Origin: a virus | IMG/VR virus record: IMGVR_UViG_3300046170_000162 | Span: 1-64,000 of that record | Strand: one strand, 5' to 3' | Length of the DNA: 64,000 nt | Shown: piece after piece, positions 6,567-13,635 of the stretch | Position numbering within the stretch: position 1 is the first letter of the stretch | Layout: every line of letters begins with the position of its first letter | Made by a program: the position numbers and the translations under genes | The notes under the pieces: generated by a model | Told to the model about the DNA's origin: nothing | Databases searched by the model: none | What the model saw: the letters and a program-made list of their open reading frames with translations, nothing else

Positions 6567-6890
6567 CTATATTATAGAGGATGGATCAAGGTCTAGTGGT
6601 TCGGGTGTGACAGTTTGTGGTTTGGCACGAAGTGTCATCTGCTGCCAGTCATCCCACTCTGTTCCATAGTTAGATTCCACTAGTGGTTTGATCTCTTGCA
6701 TCAATCCTACTATTGCGTCTTTACCATAATAATCGTGTTCGATAACATCGTGACCAGTACAACTTGATCCCCACTCTGTTACATCGCTGTCAATTCTTGC
6801 AACTAAACCGCGTGCATAATAGTGAAGCATACCTAGTTCTCTTCTGGACAATTTGATTGTAAATTCTTTTTTATTGTTAGTTTGATTCAT
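6567..6890 (-). CDS. Unknown protein (107 aa)
   Basis: 107 residues (FTIKLSRRELGMLHYYARGL near the start, EWDDWQQMTLRAKPQTVTPE near the end). ATG abuts the upstream stop. Both -10 and dyad of module (i) lie inside its 3' end. No family recognised. Confidence 0.7.
   Translation of the reverse strand: MNQTNNKKEFTIKLSRRELGMLHYYARGLVARIDSDVTEWGSSCTGHDVIEHDYYGKDAIVGLMQEIKPLVESNYGTEWDDWQQMTLRAKPQTVTPEPLDLDPSSII
6571..6628 (-). promoter_or_regulatory. Dyad/-10 promoter module (i)
   Basis: TATAAT at 6571-6576 and dyad at 6607-6628 (GTGACA-N10-TGGCAC), 30-bp gap. The whole module lies inside coding sequence of the 107-aa gene. Drives 6312-6545. Confidence 0.75.
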
Positions 6891-7165
6891 TATACTATCC
6901 TCGCGTCTAATACTGTTACAGGGTCGATAAAGAAACCGTTATCGATTGTATTGACTACTACGTTTTGGTTGATAGCATCACCGTCAGGGCAATTGATTTC
7001 GTCTTCTGTATCAACTTCAACTAGTAATGTGATTTGTACTCTTGTCATCGTATTAGGTTGTGTAATATTGTGACCATCAGAGCGAGGGTATCCCTCAGCG
7101 ATTTGTAATGTGAGCAACGCTCTGACGGTTGTGTGAGGTGTGGAAGAGGTTCGAATTGAAAGCAA
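6890..7165 (-). CDS. Small unknown protein (52 or 91 aa)
   Basis: The frame is open from a TTG at 7165. A more natural ATG at 7048 gives a 52-residue protein beginning MTRVQITLLVEVDTEDEIN, a typical beta-strand start for small phage proteins. I cannot decide between the two; the ATG version has no clear ribosome site. Followed without gap by the 107-aa gene. Function unknown. Confidence 0.5.
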   Translation of the reverse strand: MLSIRTSSTPHTTVRALLTLQIAEGYPRSDGHNITQPNTMTRVQITLLVEVDTEDEINCPDGDAINQNVVVNTIDNGFFIDPVTVLDARIV

Positions 7166-7198
7166 TTAGTGAATGCTACCCTTGCCTTCCACATTTAT

Positions 7199-7257
7199 AA
7201 TATACCAATAAAAAAGACCCCTGTGGGGTCTTAGTAGTACAGTTATTTAAGTGTCAC
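7199..7257 (-). promoter_or_regulatory. Weak dyad/-10 promoter module (k)
   Basis: TATATT at 7199-7204 and a degenerate dyad at 7236-7257 (right arm AAGTGTCAC), 31-bp gap. Same geometry as the other modules but poorer match. The terminator at 7210-7232 sits between the two elements. Would drive 6890-7165 and 6567-6890. Confidence 0.45.
7210..7232 (-). terminator. Rho-independent terminator after the 142-aa gene
   Basis: Perfect 8-bp stem AAGACCCC/GGGGTCTT with a 3-nt loop, then Ts, on the minus strand. Ends transcription of 7263-7691. Nearly identical stem to the psbA terminator at 60408-60432. Confidence 0.85.
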
Positions 7258-7262
7258 ATAGT

Positions 7263-7691
7263 TTACCAGAATGTCCCCAAATGTGATACCTTATCGAAGA
7301 ATGCTTCCCTGTATGTGTCATCAATGCTGTTGGCATCTACAGTATAAAGATCCCCTTTAAGTTTCTTGCATTTACCAGTAGAACCCTCGATCCACATTAA
7401 TTCTTTTGTGTGTCCACCTCTATCTGCAGGTGCTGTCGCTGTAATTTTGATGTCATCGCCATCATCTACCTTAGCGAATGTCCACGTGACGGAAGCATCG
7501 TCCGCTACAACTTTTTCTCTTTTGTTGAGGATAACGTTCACGTGAGTGTGAATTGATCTTGCAATTTCTGTAGTTGTGCCAACAGATTCTGCGATTCTCT
7601 TGTCAATATTGGCGAGTCTATATGCCTTCGCCTTCTCTGACAATTTAGTGAGTAGCAAATCTGCATACCCATTAACTGCTGTCGTTGCCAT
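7263..7691 (-). CDS. Unknown late protein (142 aa)
   Basis: 142 residues (MATTAVNGYADLLLTKLSEK; later ITATAPADRGGHTKELMWIE). Isolated by its own late-type promoter (7723-7730) and a strong terminator, unlike its early-type neighbours. This suggests late expression, perhaps a virion or assembly protein. Family not recognised. Confidence 0.7.
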   Translation of the reverse strand: MATTAVNGYADLLLTKLSEKAKAYRLANIDKRIAESVGTTTEIARSIHTHVNVILNKREKVVADDASVTWTFAKVDDGDDIKITATAPADRGGHTKELMWIEGSTGKCKKLKGDLYTVDANSIDDTYREAFFDKVSHLGTFW

Positions 7692-7722
7692 TGTTAATCT
7701 CTGTAACTGTACTTGATAGAGT

Positions 7723-7730
7723 TATTTATG
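7723..7730 (-). promoter_or_regulatory. T4-type late promoter (CATAAATA)
   Basis: Minus strand CATAAATA, a full match to NATAAATA, about 32 nt upstream of the ATG at 7691 and overlapping the stop of the helicase gene. Confidence 0.7.
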
Positions 7731-8979
7731 CAACTAGCGACTCGGGGTGGATACCGTGGACGAAAATCGCATCTACAACCCTCTGAAGACGCTTTGCGAT
7801 GTGCTTACCATAGTTCGTGTAGGTCGGGACTGTCACGTAACCAGTTGGTTTGCGATACATCTTAAGGTTACCCGCTGTCAGTTCACCTGAGCGAATACGC
7901 TTAGAGTCCTCTTTATGTAGTCTGATAACACGTCCGATGGTTTGTGCCATTTCGACGGTTGCCAACTGTCTCAAGAGAATAGTATGGGTTAGACCGTGAA
8001 CATTGATACCTTCAGATAGGATAGAGTAATGGAAGATGATAAACTTACGATCATCATCACGTCCGAACTCATCCATAGTATTGAAGAACTGCTCACGGTT
8101 TACCTTCTTGTTATTGACATAGGCACCGAACTTGCTAGTCACGTGTAGGACATCGTAACCGCGTTTCTTCAACTCTGATAACAAGTTGGTTTGACCTAGC
8201 ATATTACCTAAGATCTTAGAACTAGGAACTGCACATAAAACTTTCTGTGCGTTCTTATCGTCAAGATTCTCCAGTACATCGAGAACTGTTTGTGCATCAG
8301 TATCCCAACTCATTTTCTTAACTCGATCAATATCTTGCTCGAATGGCACAATAGTTGGTGGGATGATTGAACCGCTCTCGATCAACTCGGGTGCAGGTAC
8401 TTGTTCAATGATCTGACCATAAACAAGTTGGTTATTCATACCACGGTTGTGTCTACGTGCGATGCGAGGTGTTGCTGTAAAGAAGTAGCAACGTTTTGCT
8501 GTTTCGCTGATCTCTTCAGTTGATTCAAAGAAATTACGTGCTACGCTGTTATGTGCTTCATCAAAATATGCTGTATCGATCTCAATGCCAGACTCAACAA
8601 CCCTTCTCAATGAGTGGTATGTTGTGAAGATAACGTGAGTTGCAACTGCATTATTCTCTTTGTTCTTTTCAATGAATTTTGCAAGTTTCTCAGGTTTTGT
8701 GCCTGACTCGTGATGAGTCTCTCCAGAGTGGACGTGATAGACGTGAACCCAATCTGCCTTAAGGAACTGCATAAACTCCTCACTCAACTGATTAGCGAGT
8801 AGGATACGAGGTGCAACAACTACAATGGTGCTGTTGCTGTTAGTGTTGAGCGTCCTTAAAGCATCATAGATCATACACATTGTCTTGCCGCCACCTGTAG
8901 GGATGATGACCTGACCTTTAGTCTCACGCTTCATAGCGTCTACTGCTCTCTGTTGGTGCTTGCGAAGATTAACGCTCAA
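7726..8979 (-). CDS. SF2 DEAH-type DNA/RNA helicase
   Basis: 417 residues from a TTG at 8979, chosen because AGGAGA lies six bases upstream and the promoter -10 (9005-9010) excludes the longer open frame. Motifs: Q-like LRKHQQ (5-10), Walker A PTGGGKT (27-33), DEAH (140-143), FTATPR near 167, and QTIGRVIR (346-353). The layout is that of SSL2/UvsW-like SF2 helicases that unwind or remodel branched nucleic acids. It may be a UvsW analogue, but the short N-terminus makes me leave the symbol open. Confidence 0.85.
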   Translation of the reverse strand: MSVNLRKHQQRAVDAMKRETKGQVIIPTGGGKTMCMIYDALRTLNTNSNSTIVVVAPRILLANQLSEEFMQFLKADWVHVYHVHSGETHHESGTKPEKLAKFIEKNKENNAVATHVIFTTYHSLRRVVESGIEIDTAYFDEAHNSVARNFFESTEEISETAKRCYFFTATPRIARRHNRGMNNQLVYGQIIEQVPAPELIESGSIIPPTIVPFEQDIDRVKKMSWDTDAQTVLDVLENLDDKNAQKVLCAVPSSKILGNMLGQTNLLSELKKRGYDVLHVTSKFGAYVNNKKVNREQFFNTMDEFGRDDDRKFIIFHYSILSEGINVHGLTHTILLRQLATVEMAQTIGRVIRLHKEDSKRIRSGELTAGNLKMYRKPTGYVTVPTYTNYGKHIAKRLQRVVDAIFVHGIHPESLVA

Positions 8980-9004
8980 ATGTCTCTCCTGATCTGTTAC
9001 ACAT

Positions 9005-9063
9005 AGTATAACACCAAAAAACCCACCGATGGGGGATCGATGGGTCAGTTGTTGGATTGTCAC
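9005..9063 (-). promoter_or_regulatory. Dyad/-10 promoter module (j) of the helicase gene
   Basis: TATACT at 9005-9010 and dyad at 9042-9063 (GGGTCA-N10-TGTCAC), 31-bp gap. The terminator at 9016-9045 occupies the interval. It fixes the helicase start downstream of 9000. Confidence 0.7.
9016..9045 (-). terminator. Rho-independent terminator after the 51-aa gene
   Basis: Minus strand ACCCATCGA/TCGGTGGGT stem (one G-U pair) followed by six Ts. Separates the genes transcribed from the right from the helicase gene. Confidence 0.75.
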
Positions 9064-9067
9064 ACGG

Positions 9068-9223
9068 TCAGAACATATCTCTGCAAATTCGTTTGCATTC
9101 TCCTGAGTGTGGTTCAATCGAGCATTCGATTAAGCAATTGAAATAATCGTCCATTAGTTCTTCGTCGTTTAGAGACTGATTAGTCCATTCAACGAGTTGC
9201 TCCTTCGCCATTAAGTTGTGCAT
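9068..9223 (-). CDS. Small Cys-containing protein (51 aa)
   Basis: 51 residues (MHNLMAKEQLVEWTNQSLND) with four cysteines in the C-terminal half (CLIECSIEP, ECKRICRDMF). Possibly binds metal or forms disulfides. GGAG ribosome site. Function unknown. Confidence 0.65.
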   Translation of the reverse strand: MHNLMAKEQLVEWTNQSLNDEELMDDYFNCLIECSIEPHSGECKRICRDMF

Positions 9224-9295
9224 AGTTGTTACTCCAAATTTTATACCATAATGTAGAACATACTGGATGCATTGTGTCCTCGTTAATTCTACTAG

Positions 9296-9303
9296 TATTT
9301 AGA
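9296..9303 (-). promoter_or_regulatory. Late-type promoter candidate (TCTAAATA)
   Basis: TCTAAATA on the minus strand, the variant seen before several tail genes, about 70 nt upstream of the 51-aa gene. The 136 bp between 9224 and 9359 otherwise hold a TATAAA-like box and nothing recognised. Confidence 0.45.
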
Positions 9304-9359
9304 TTGTTCTGGAATCATAACATAATAATGTAACGATGAATACATTTTGTTACTTATCT

Positions 9360-9668
9360 TTACCTGTTTCGATCTGTCTCCCAGTAGTATGGTGAGTGCT
9401 CGTAACTGTCTTGACGGATGCCTGTATCTGTGAATGAGATAAGACCGTCTCCGATGGAATCGAGATCCTTCCTAATATGTCCACCATTGTTTTTTTGAAT
9501 GAATTGCAATTCAGAGGATTGTTGCAAGGTGTGTTGCCTTTCGAGTTCATAGATTACAGTATTCAGATTTGACTGTAGATACTTTGTGAAGTCACACTCC
9601 GTCACCTTCTCGTGCATCAGTTTCGCCAGAGAGATCAGTAGTTGATAGTCCGTGTTCGATTGATTCAT
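9360..9668 (-). CDS. Unknown protein (102 aa)
   Basis: 102 residues from MNQSNTDYQLLISLAKLMHE. Helical N-terminal half, polar C-terminal half. Overlaps the 3' end of the next upstream gene in a different frame. Function unknown. Confidence 0.6.
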   Translation of the reverse strand: MNQSNTDYQLLISLAKLMHEKVTECDFTKYLQSNLNTVIYELERQHTLQQSSELQFIQKNNGGHIRKDLDSIGDGLISFTDTGIRQDSYEHSPYYWETDRNR

Positions 9669-9816
9669 TAACAAATTCCTGTAGTTGTTCCTGTGTTAGA
9701 TTGTTTAGAAAGTTCCACATAGGGTCATTTCTGTCCCAGTCAAGAGTAACCTGACCGTCTTCAACTTGTATCTTAAGCGAATCCCCTGCTTTTCCCTCCT
9801 TTTGTTCGTTTGGCAT
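9592..9816 (-). CDS. Small acidic protein (74 aa)
   Basis: 74 residues from the ATG at 9816 (MPNEQKEGKAGDSLKIQVED), with a central RNDPMWNFLNNLTQEQLQEF typical in feel of small cyanophage proteins. The longer open frame upstream overlaps another gene and is not supported. Function unknown. Confidence 0.6.
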   Translation of the reverse strand: MPNEQKEGKAGDSLKIQVEDGQVTLDWDRNDPMWNFLNNLTQEQLQEFVNESIEHGLSTTDLSGETDAREGDGV

Positions 9817-9985
9817 CAATAACCTCGATATGTGAAATGTGAAAATGGAAGTTCCACCAAGCGGTTTGGACTTCCTCGTAAGACTCCACGATTTTAACTG
9901 AGTTGTCCTTGCACCATATTTTATACCAATGACGGTCATATGGCAAGTCAGACGTGGATTTGAAAAACTCAGGCAATGCGCTCAT
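9773..9985 (-). CDS. Small Trp/His-rich protein (70 aa)
   Basis: 70 residues from MSALPEFFKSTSDLPYDRHW, with YEEVQTAWWNFHFHISHIEV and a basic tail. Overlaps both neighbours. Function unknown. Confidence 0.55.
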   Translation of the reverse strand: MSALPEFFKSTSDLPYDRHWYKIWCKDNSVKIVESYEEVQTAWWNFHFHISHIEVIDAKRTKGGKSRGFA

Positions 9986-10178
9986 AAGACCAATGGGGAT
10001 CATCGTCACCGTCAGACCATATCCAGACTTCTGGATTATGTTTAGATGACATAAACAAACGTCCATCCTTTCTACGTTCTTGAATTTCGCAGATTGGATT
10101 GTTGTTCATCAGATTGACGAACTGTTGCTTTGTTCGGTCAGATTTCGGTGTGACCTTCACCAATTTCCTCAAGGGCAT
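9969..10178 (-). CDS. Small unknown protein (69 aa)
   Basis: 69 residues (MPLRKLVKVTPKSDRTKQQF; VWIWSDGDDDPHWSYERIA). Basic start, acidic Trp-rich end. Overlaps neighbours in other frames. Function unknown. Confidence 0.55.
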   Translation of the reverse strand: MPLRKLVKVTPKSDRTKQQFVNLMNNNPICEIQERRKDGRLFMSSKHNPEVWIWSDGDDDPHWSYERIA

Positions 10179-10314
10179 TTTCTAATTTTTGATAGAGATC
10201 ATTATATTTGATACCGAGAAGTGATTCCCAGTTCTGTTGTGACTTGTCATCAAGCATTTGCATTGCTGACATACATCCTAGCAGTTCTTTAGGTGAGAGT
10301 GCGAGACTGTTCAT
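10138..10314 (-). CDS. Small unknown protein (58 aa)
   Basis: 58 residues (MNSLALSPKELLGCMSAMQM, LYQKLENALEEIGEG), helical. Overlaps its neighbours by 26 and 41 nt. Function unknown. Confidence 0.55.
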   Translation of the reverse strand: MNSLALSPKELLGCMSAMQMLDDKSQQNWESLLGIKYNDLYQKLENALEEIGEGHTEI

Positions 10315-10432
10315 TTGTGAATTTCTGGCATTGATCGGTGTGTTCCTGTATTGTAGCAGATTTTGGTTTGTCGTGTGCGTAATAAATCAAAATCTCCTCA
10401 TACATATTTTCATCGTAATTACTGTGTTTCAT
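10289..10432 (-). CDS. Small unknown protein (47 aa)
   Basis: 47 residues (MKHSNYDENMYEEILIYYAH). Start overlaps the upstream stop by ATGA. Function unknown. Confidence 0.55.
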   Translation of the reverse strand: MKHSNYDENMYEEILIYYAHDKPKSATIQEHTDQCQKFTNEQSRTLT

Positions 10433-10758
10433 CGGTCTTCGATCGGTGGTAACATCTCATTTCCTGGGTGGTCATTGGTTTTTCCCTTGTAATTCTTTAC
10501 ATTTTTAAAGGGAGAATCATCTATTTCTAGATCATCCCAATCACGTGAATACACCAGTAAACAACATTTATTCATAGGATGTCTTGATCCTTCTGGATTG
10601 GGTTTCTCTGAAATACAGAGAGTAATATACTCTTCTGATACAAATTCGATTGTACCTGTGAAATCCTTATACCGTGCAGGCATACCAATTTCAAGAGATT
10701 TGAGTACGTTTCTAATTTCCAATGGGATAGACTCCGAAATGAATAAAGGTGTTGACAT
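10429..10758 (-). CDS. Unknown protein (109 aa)
   Basis: 109 residues (IPLEIRNVLKSLEIGMPARY; TGTIEFVSEEYITLCISE), alternating beta pattern in the middle. TAATG junction with the upstream gene. Function unknown. Confidence 0.65.
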   Translation of the reverse strand: MSTPLFISESIPLEIRNVLKSLEIGMPARYKDFTGTIEFVSEEYITLCISEKPNPEGSRHPMNKCCLLVYSRDWDDLEIDDSPFKNVKNYKGKTNDHPGNEMLPPIEDR

Positions 10759-10940
10759 TAATCCTGTTTCAAATGTAATAAATCAGTAATCAAATTCACC
10801 TCATTAAGTGTTTCGCTTAATGTGATGTCATTGATTTGTCCATTGTGATGTCTCTTATGTAGAGACGAAATGTACAACAGTATCGCTTTGCGTAAAACTG
10901 ACTGCTGTGTGTTGTTAAGCATTCTGGTTTTTAAGAACAT
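10758..10940 (-). CDS. Small helical protein (60 aa)
   Basis: 60 residues (LNNTQQSVLRKAILLYISSL; HNGQINDITLSETLNEVNLI). Strong GGGGGAG ribosome site. A TATATA box and a TGTAAATA element lie at about 10961-10973, so transcription may restart here. Function unknown. Confidence 0.6.
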   Translation of the reverse strand: MFLKTRMLNNTQQSVLRKAILLYISSLHKRHHNGQINDITLSETLNEVNLITDLLHLKQD

Positions 10941-10968
10941 CGCTCCCCCAAGCGAACGTATATACTAT

Positions 10969-11643
10969 TTACAATAGTGGAATAAGTGAGAACTGATCGT
11001 CAGGTAAATCTGACTGAGTATGAATATCGAACCCTAAAGTAATACGAGGTGTGTTAAATTCCTCGTGAACTACAACTCTGTGTTGCCTGTCCCACCCAGG
11101 CCCAAAGTACACATTGCCCACTTCATTCTTTATATTGTAGAGTGGTTTACCGTCTTGTCTGAACTCGGTTGTAGTGTTGTGTGGTTCGATACTAATATAA
11201 CCGTGGTAATCAAATTTGTGATCGTGCCACTTTAACACCTGATCGGGTGTGTGGTAGTTCATCCAACATTGAAACCATAATGGTTCATCAGTTTCAAGAG
11301 TGCTTCGCACAATAGTTTGAAGATCTCTGTTCAATAACCAGAATAGCGGACTCGGGGACGTAAGTGCGAATATGTTATAGAACCGATACCCAGAATGCTG
11401 GTTTTTGCCCCAATTCTTGATAAAATCCTCATCTTCCTTGCGTTTTTCATCATAATCGAATAGAGTAGGAAGATTTCCGATTGTCAATCCTTTATCAGTC
11501 AGCGATGAATCGAATCCTGTAAAAGTATTTTTGAAGAGACGATATGCTCTTCCCAATTGTGTGATCATTTCATCCTGTTCGTGGACGATACAGGGTGATC
11601 TCCAGAGAGTCCAATCCTCTCCAGTTTCAAGTAAGGTTGCCAT
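10969..11643 (-). CDS. 2OG-Fe(II) oxygenase-like protein with unusual HDH motif
   Basis: 224 residues from the ATG at 11643 (the longer frame overlaps the upstream gene). Core: LKWHDHKFDYHGYISIEP (about 138-154), GNVYFGPGW, QHRVVV with distal His188, and RITLGFDI with Arg200. This is the cupin-like oxygenase layout, but the proximal site reads H140-D-H142 rather than HxD. Last gene of the halogenase cluster. Likely hydroxylates or otherwise oxidises the same substrate as its neighbours; substrate unknown. Confidence 0.65.
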   Translation of the reverse strand: MATLLETGEDWTLWRSPCIVHEQDEMITQLGRAYRLFKNTFTGFDSSLTDKGLTIGNLPTLFDYDEKRKEDEDFIKNWGKNQHSGYRFYNIFALTSPSPLFWLLNRDLQTIVRSTLETDEPLWFQCWMNYHTPDQVLKWHDHKFDYHGYISIEPHNTTTEFRQDGKPLYNIKNEVGNVYFGPGWDRQHRVVVHEEFNTPRITLGFDIHTQSDLPDDQFSLIPLL

Positions 11644-12316
11644 AATTAGGATTGTATGAGGAACGAATGTCTGTGGGTGTTTTCTCACTCACATTTATAT
11701 TTACCACTAAACGTGGATTGAGTGTTGAGTAGGATGAACTGTGAAATAGATCACCCTTGAAAGCAACCGCTCTGCCCTTCTTAGGGGTGATTCGCTGCTT
11801 TTCAGTCCAAGCGTCCTTGTCAACCATTGCAGGGTATTCAAAGGCATCCTGAGTCCTCTCATTGTAGATGATTGTATCACCGTCAGTATCATTTAGATAG
11901 TAGATTACATTCCAAGAGTTAGGAACGTAACTATCAATGTGTGGCATTTGAACTTGATTGCATCCCATTGCAGGAACTGCATTGATTCTCATCCGTAGCA
12001 AACATTCAGCACTCAATGCTTCACGGAACTGAAGAGCGAGCGGCATAAACCCATTTGTAAGTGTTGAGCAATGTGATTTGTCACCGTACTCAATTTCATA
12101 CAAATAATGTAAGTTAGCGAACCCATTGCGAGGGTCACCAATAAACTCGGGGATGTCCGTGATTGCATTGTCCTTACGATACCAAGCAAGATCTGGATTG
12201 TTTGCACATAAGAGTAACCAGTCTTGATATACTGGTGGGATTATATCCTCAAAGACGATTACATCATCTAGTTTCTTATATGCTGTGTCAAATGGATTGC
12301 TGACTGTCAGTTTCAT
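11627..12316 (-). CDS. 2OG-Fe(II) oxygenase
   Basis: 229 residues. Clear facial-triad pattern: PHIDSY (His126, Asp128), NVIYYLNDTDGDTIIYNE as the strand pair before the lid, KGRAVAFKGDLFHSSS (His192), and RLVVNINV (Arg202 for 2-oxoglutarate). Same layout as phage prolyl-hydroxylase-like proteins. Overlaps the next gene by 17 nt. Substrate unknown. Confidence 0.8.
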   Translation of the reverse strand: MKLTVSNPFDTAYKKLDDVIVFEDIIPPVYQDWLLLCANNPDLAWYRKDNAITDIPEFIGDPRNGFANLHYLYEIEYGDKSHCSTLTNGFMPLALQFREALSAECLLRMRINAVPAMGCNQVQMPHIDSYVPNSWNVIYYLNDTDGDTIIYNERTQDAFEYPAMVDKDAWTEKQRITPKKGRAVAFKGDLFHSSSYSTLNPRLVVNINVSEKTPTDIRSSYNPNYGNLT

Positions 12317-12969
12317 TATGTGTAATAGGGTGATGTGTTGATCATTGATTGTTCATTCTGGATTTTCTCACTTGCTGTTTCCCAAGGTGCTGCCAACATC
12401 GGACGACCGTCCCATTTATTGTCAGAGTATCTACCATCTTGATCCACATAAGATACAAATGCCTGTATCTGTAGATCTCCCTGATATTTTGGTCTCCAAT
12501 GAAAATCTTTATGTCCTCTGAATACAATCATATCACCTTGATTCATCAGTAGGTCATACGATTTACCATCAATTTCGATGTAAAAGGGCCAATTAGTTTC
12601 GTCTCTTGTTACACATATATTTCCTACCCATTCACCACTCGTTCTGTCTCTATGTCGTACCAGATTCGTGCCTTTAGTATATACTCTAGCGTAACTAAAT
12701 GTCTGCCATAATTTACATCTAACCACGTCCTCAATCTGTTTCTTAATTACCTGTCCCATTGCTTCAAAACATACTGGTGAGTACATTGCAAAGGCACCTG
12801 GCATTATGGGATCGCTTGTGGGACCTGAAGTTGTCGCTTCAATTATGTTTTTAATCATAATGAATTCGTGCTTCAAATGTTCACAAGTTTCCTGTGATAA
12901 TGCATTACGAATTCGCCAAAGTTTACCGTTGGCAAATTCTTCGATTTTCTCGTCAATAATCACTTCCAT
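12316..12969 (-). CDS. 2OG-Fe(II) oxygenase-like protein
   Basis: 217 residues. LVRHRDRTSGEW (His106, Asp108), FYIEIDGKSYDLLMNQGDMI and GHKDFHWRP (His157) fit the oxygenase fold with an HxD...H triad. Start overlaps nothing but abuts the upstream gene (MEVII directly after it). Part of the halogenase cluster. Confidence 0.7.
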   Translation of the reverse strand: MEVIIDEKIEEFANGKLWRIRNALSQETCEHLKHEFIMIKNIIEATTSGPTSDPIMPGAFAMYSPVCFEAMGQVIKKQIEDVVRCKLWQTFSYARVYTKGTNLVRHRDRTSGEWVGNICVTRDETNWPFYIEIDGKSYDLLMNQGDMIVFRGHKDFHWRPKYQGDLQIQAFVSYVDQDGRYSDNKWDGRPMLAAPWETASEKIQNEQSMINTSPYYT

Positions 12970-13635
12970 TTAATGTTTGTTGTTTATAAGATCATCAGCG
13001 ATTCCGTGGAAGAAACCTACTATAGTTAGGCGAGAATCGTGTACATCTTTTCCGAAGAAATCCATACCACCGTGAAACTTTCTACCATCAAATAGTAAGC
13101 AACGATTGTATCGACTTTCAACACTAATTGATGTTTGATACATCGCATTACATTCTTCTCTATAGGTATCATATGCTGCTGCCGATTCAGTATCATCCTG
13201 AGCAAGTAATTGTTTCTTGAATTCATCTTCGAAACCTTGTCCCTTAAAATGTGGTGGCACATCGTAGATGGTTGTACCACGATCAGGTACAACTCCATCA
13301 TTCAAATAGATAACCATACCGACACCTAAGTGTGGTGGGTCTGAATGAATCCATCCACGTTTGTTGTTACCATCACACACGTGAAATGCAACATCAGCAA
13401 TATCAAATGCGACGAAAGACGGTAGATATGCTATAACCTTTCTGCATATGATTTCGTGTAGGATAGGATCAACTCCGTCAAGAAGATTCGACCTCATCCC
13501 AGGCCAATTGCCCTTGTTGGGGTGATCATAGCACCGAAAATACTGTTGCTGTTTCGCTAAGTTAACGACCAACGATGGTGTCTCGAAAAAATTATCGATT
13601 ACGATGGTTGGGCAATACTCTTCTACAAACTTCAT
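12970..13635 (-). CDS. DUF6445-like oxygenase-fold protein
   Basis: 221 residues. NWPGMRSNLLDG (about 43-54), RGWIHSDPPHLGVGMVIYLN (His97, Asp99), a GTTIYDVPPH lid and a later KFHGGMDFF and SRLTIVGFF match the DUF6445 family, a probable 2OG-Fe(II) relative often found beside tryptophan-type halogenases. Substrate unknown. Overlaps the next upstream gene by 4 nt. Confidence 0.7.
   Translation of the reverse strand: MKFVEEYCPTIVIDNFFETPSLVVNLAKQQQYFRCYDHPNKGNWPGMRSNLLDGVDPILHEIICRKVIAYLPSFVAFDIADVAFHVCDGNNKRGWIHSDPPHLGVGMVIYLNDGVVPDRGTTIYDVPPHFKGQGFEDEFKKQLLAQDDTESAAAYDTYREECNAMYQTSISVESRYNRCLLFDGRKFHGGMDFFGKDVHDSRLTIVGFFHGIADDLINNKH

Noticed and set aside
7726-8979. Naming the helicase uvsW
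   Set aside because: The motif order fits, but the N-terminus is short and I cannot separate UvsW from related phage SF2 helicases without an alignment.
9350-9550. Alternative minus-strand frame over the 102-aa gene
   Set aside because: Composition is not protein-like and the 102-aa frame fits the neighbouring gene overlaps better.
11689-11710. TATAAATG-like element inside the oxygenase gene as a late promoter
   Set aside because: Last base does not match NATAAATA and it lies mid-gene without a gene start downstream at usual spacing.
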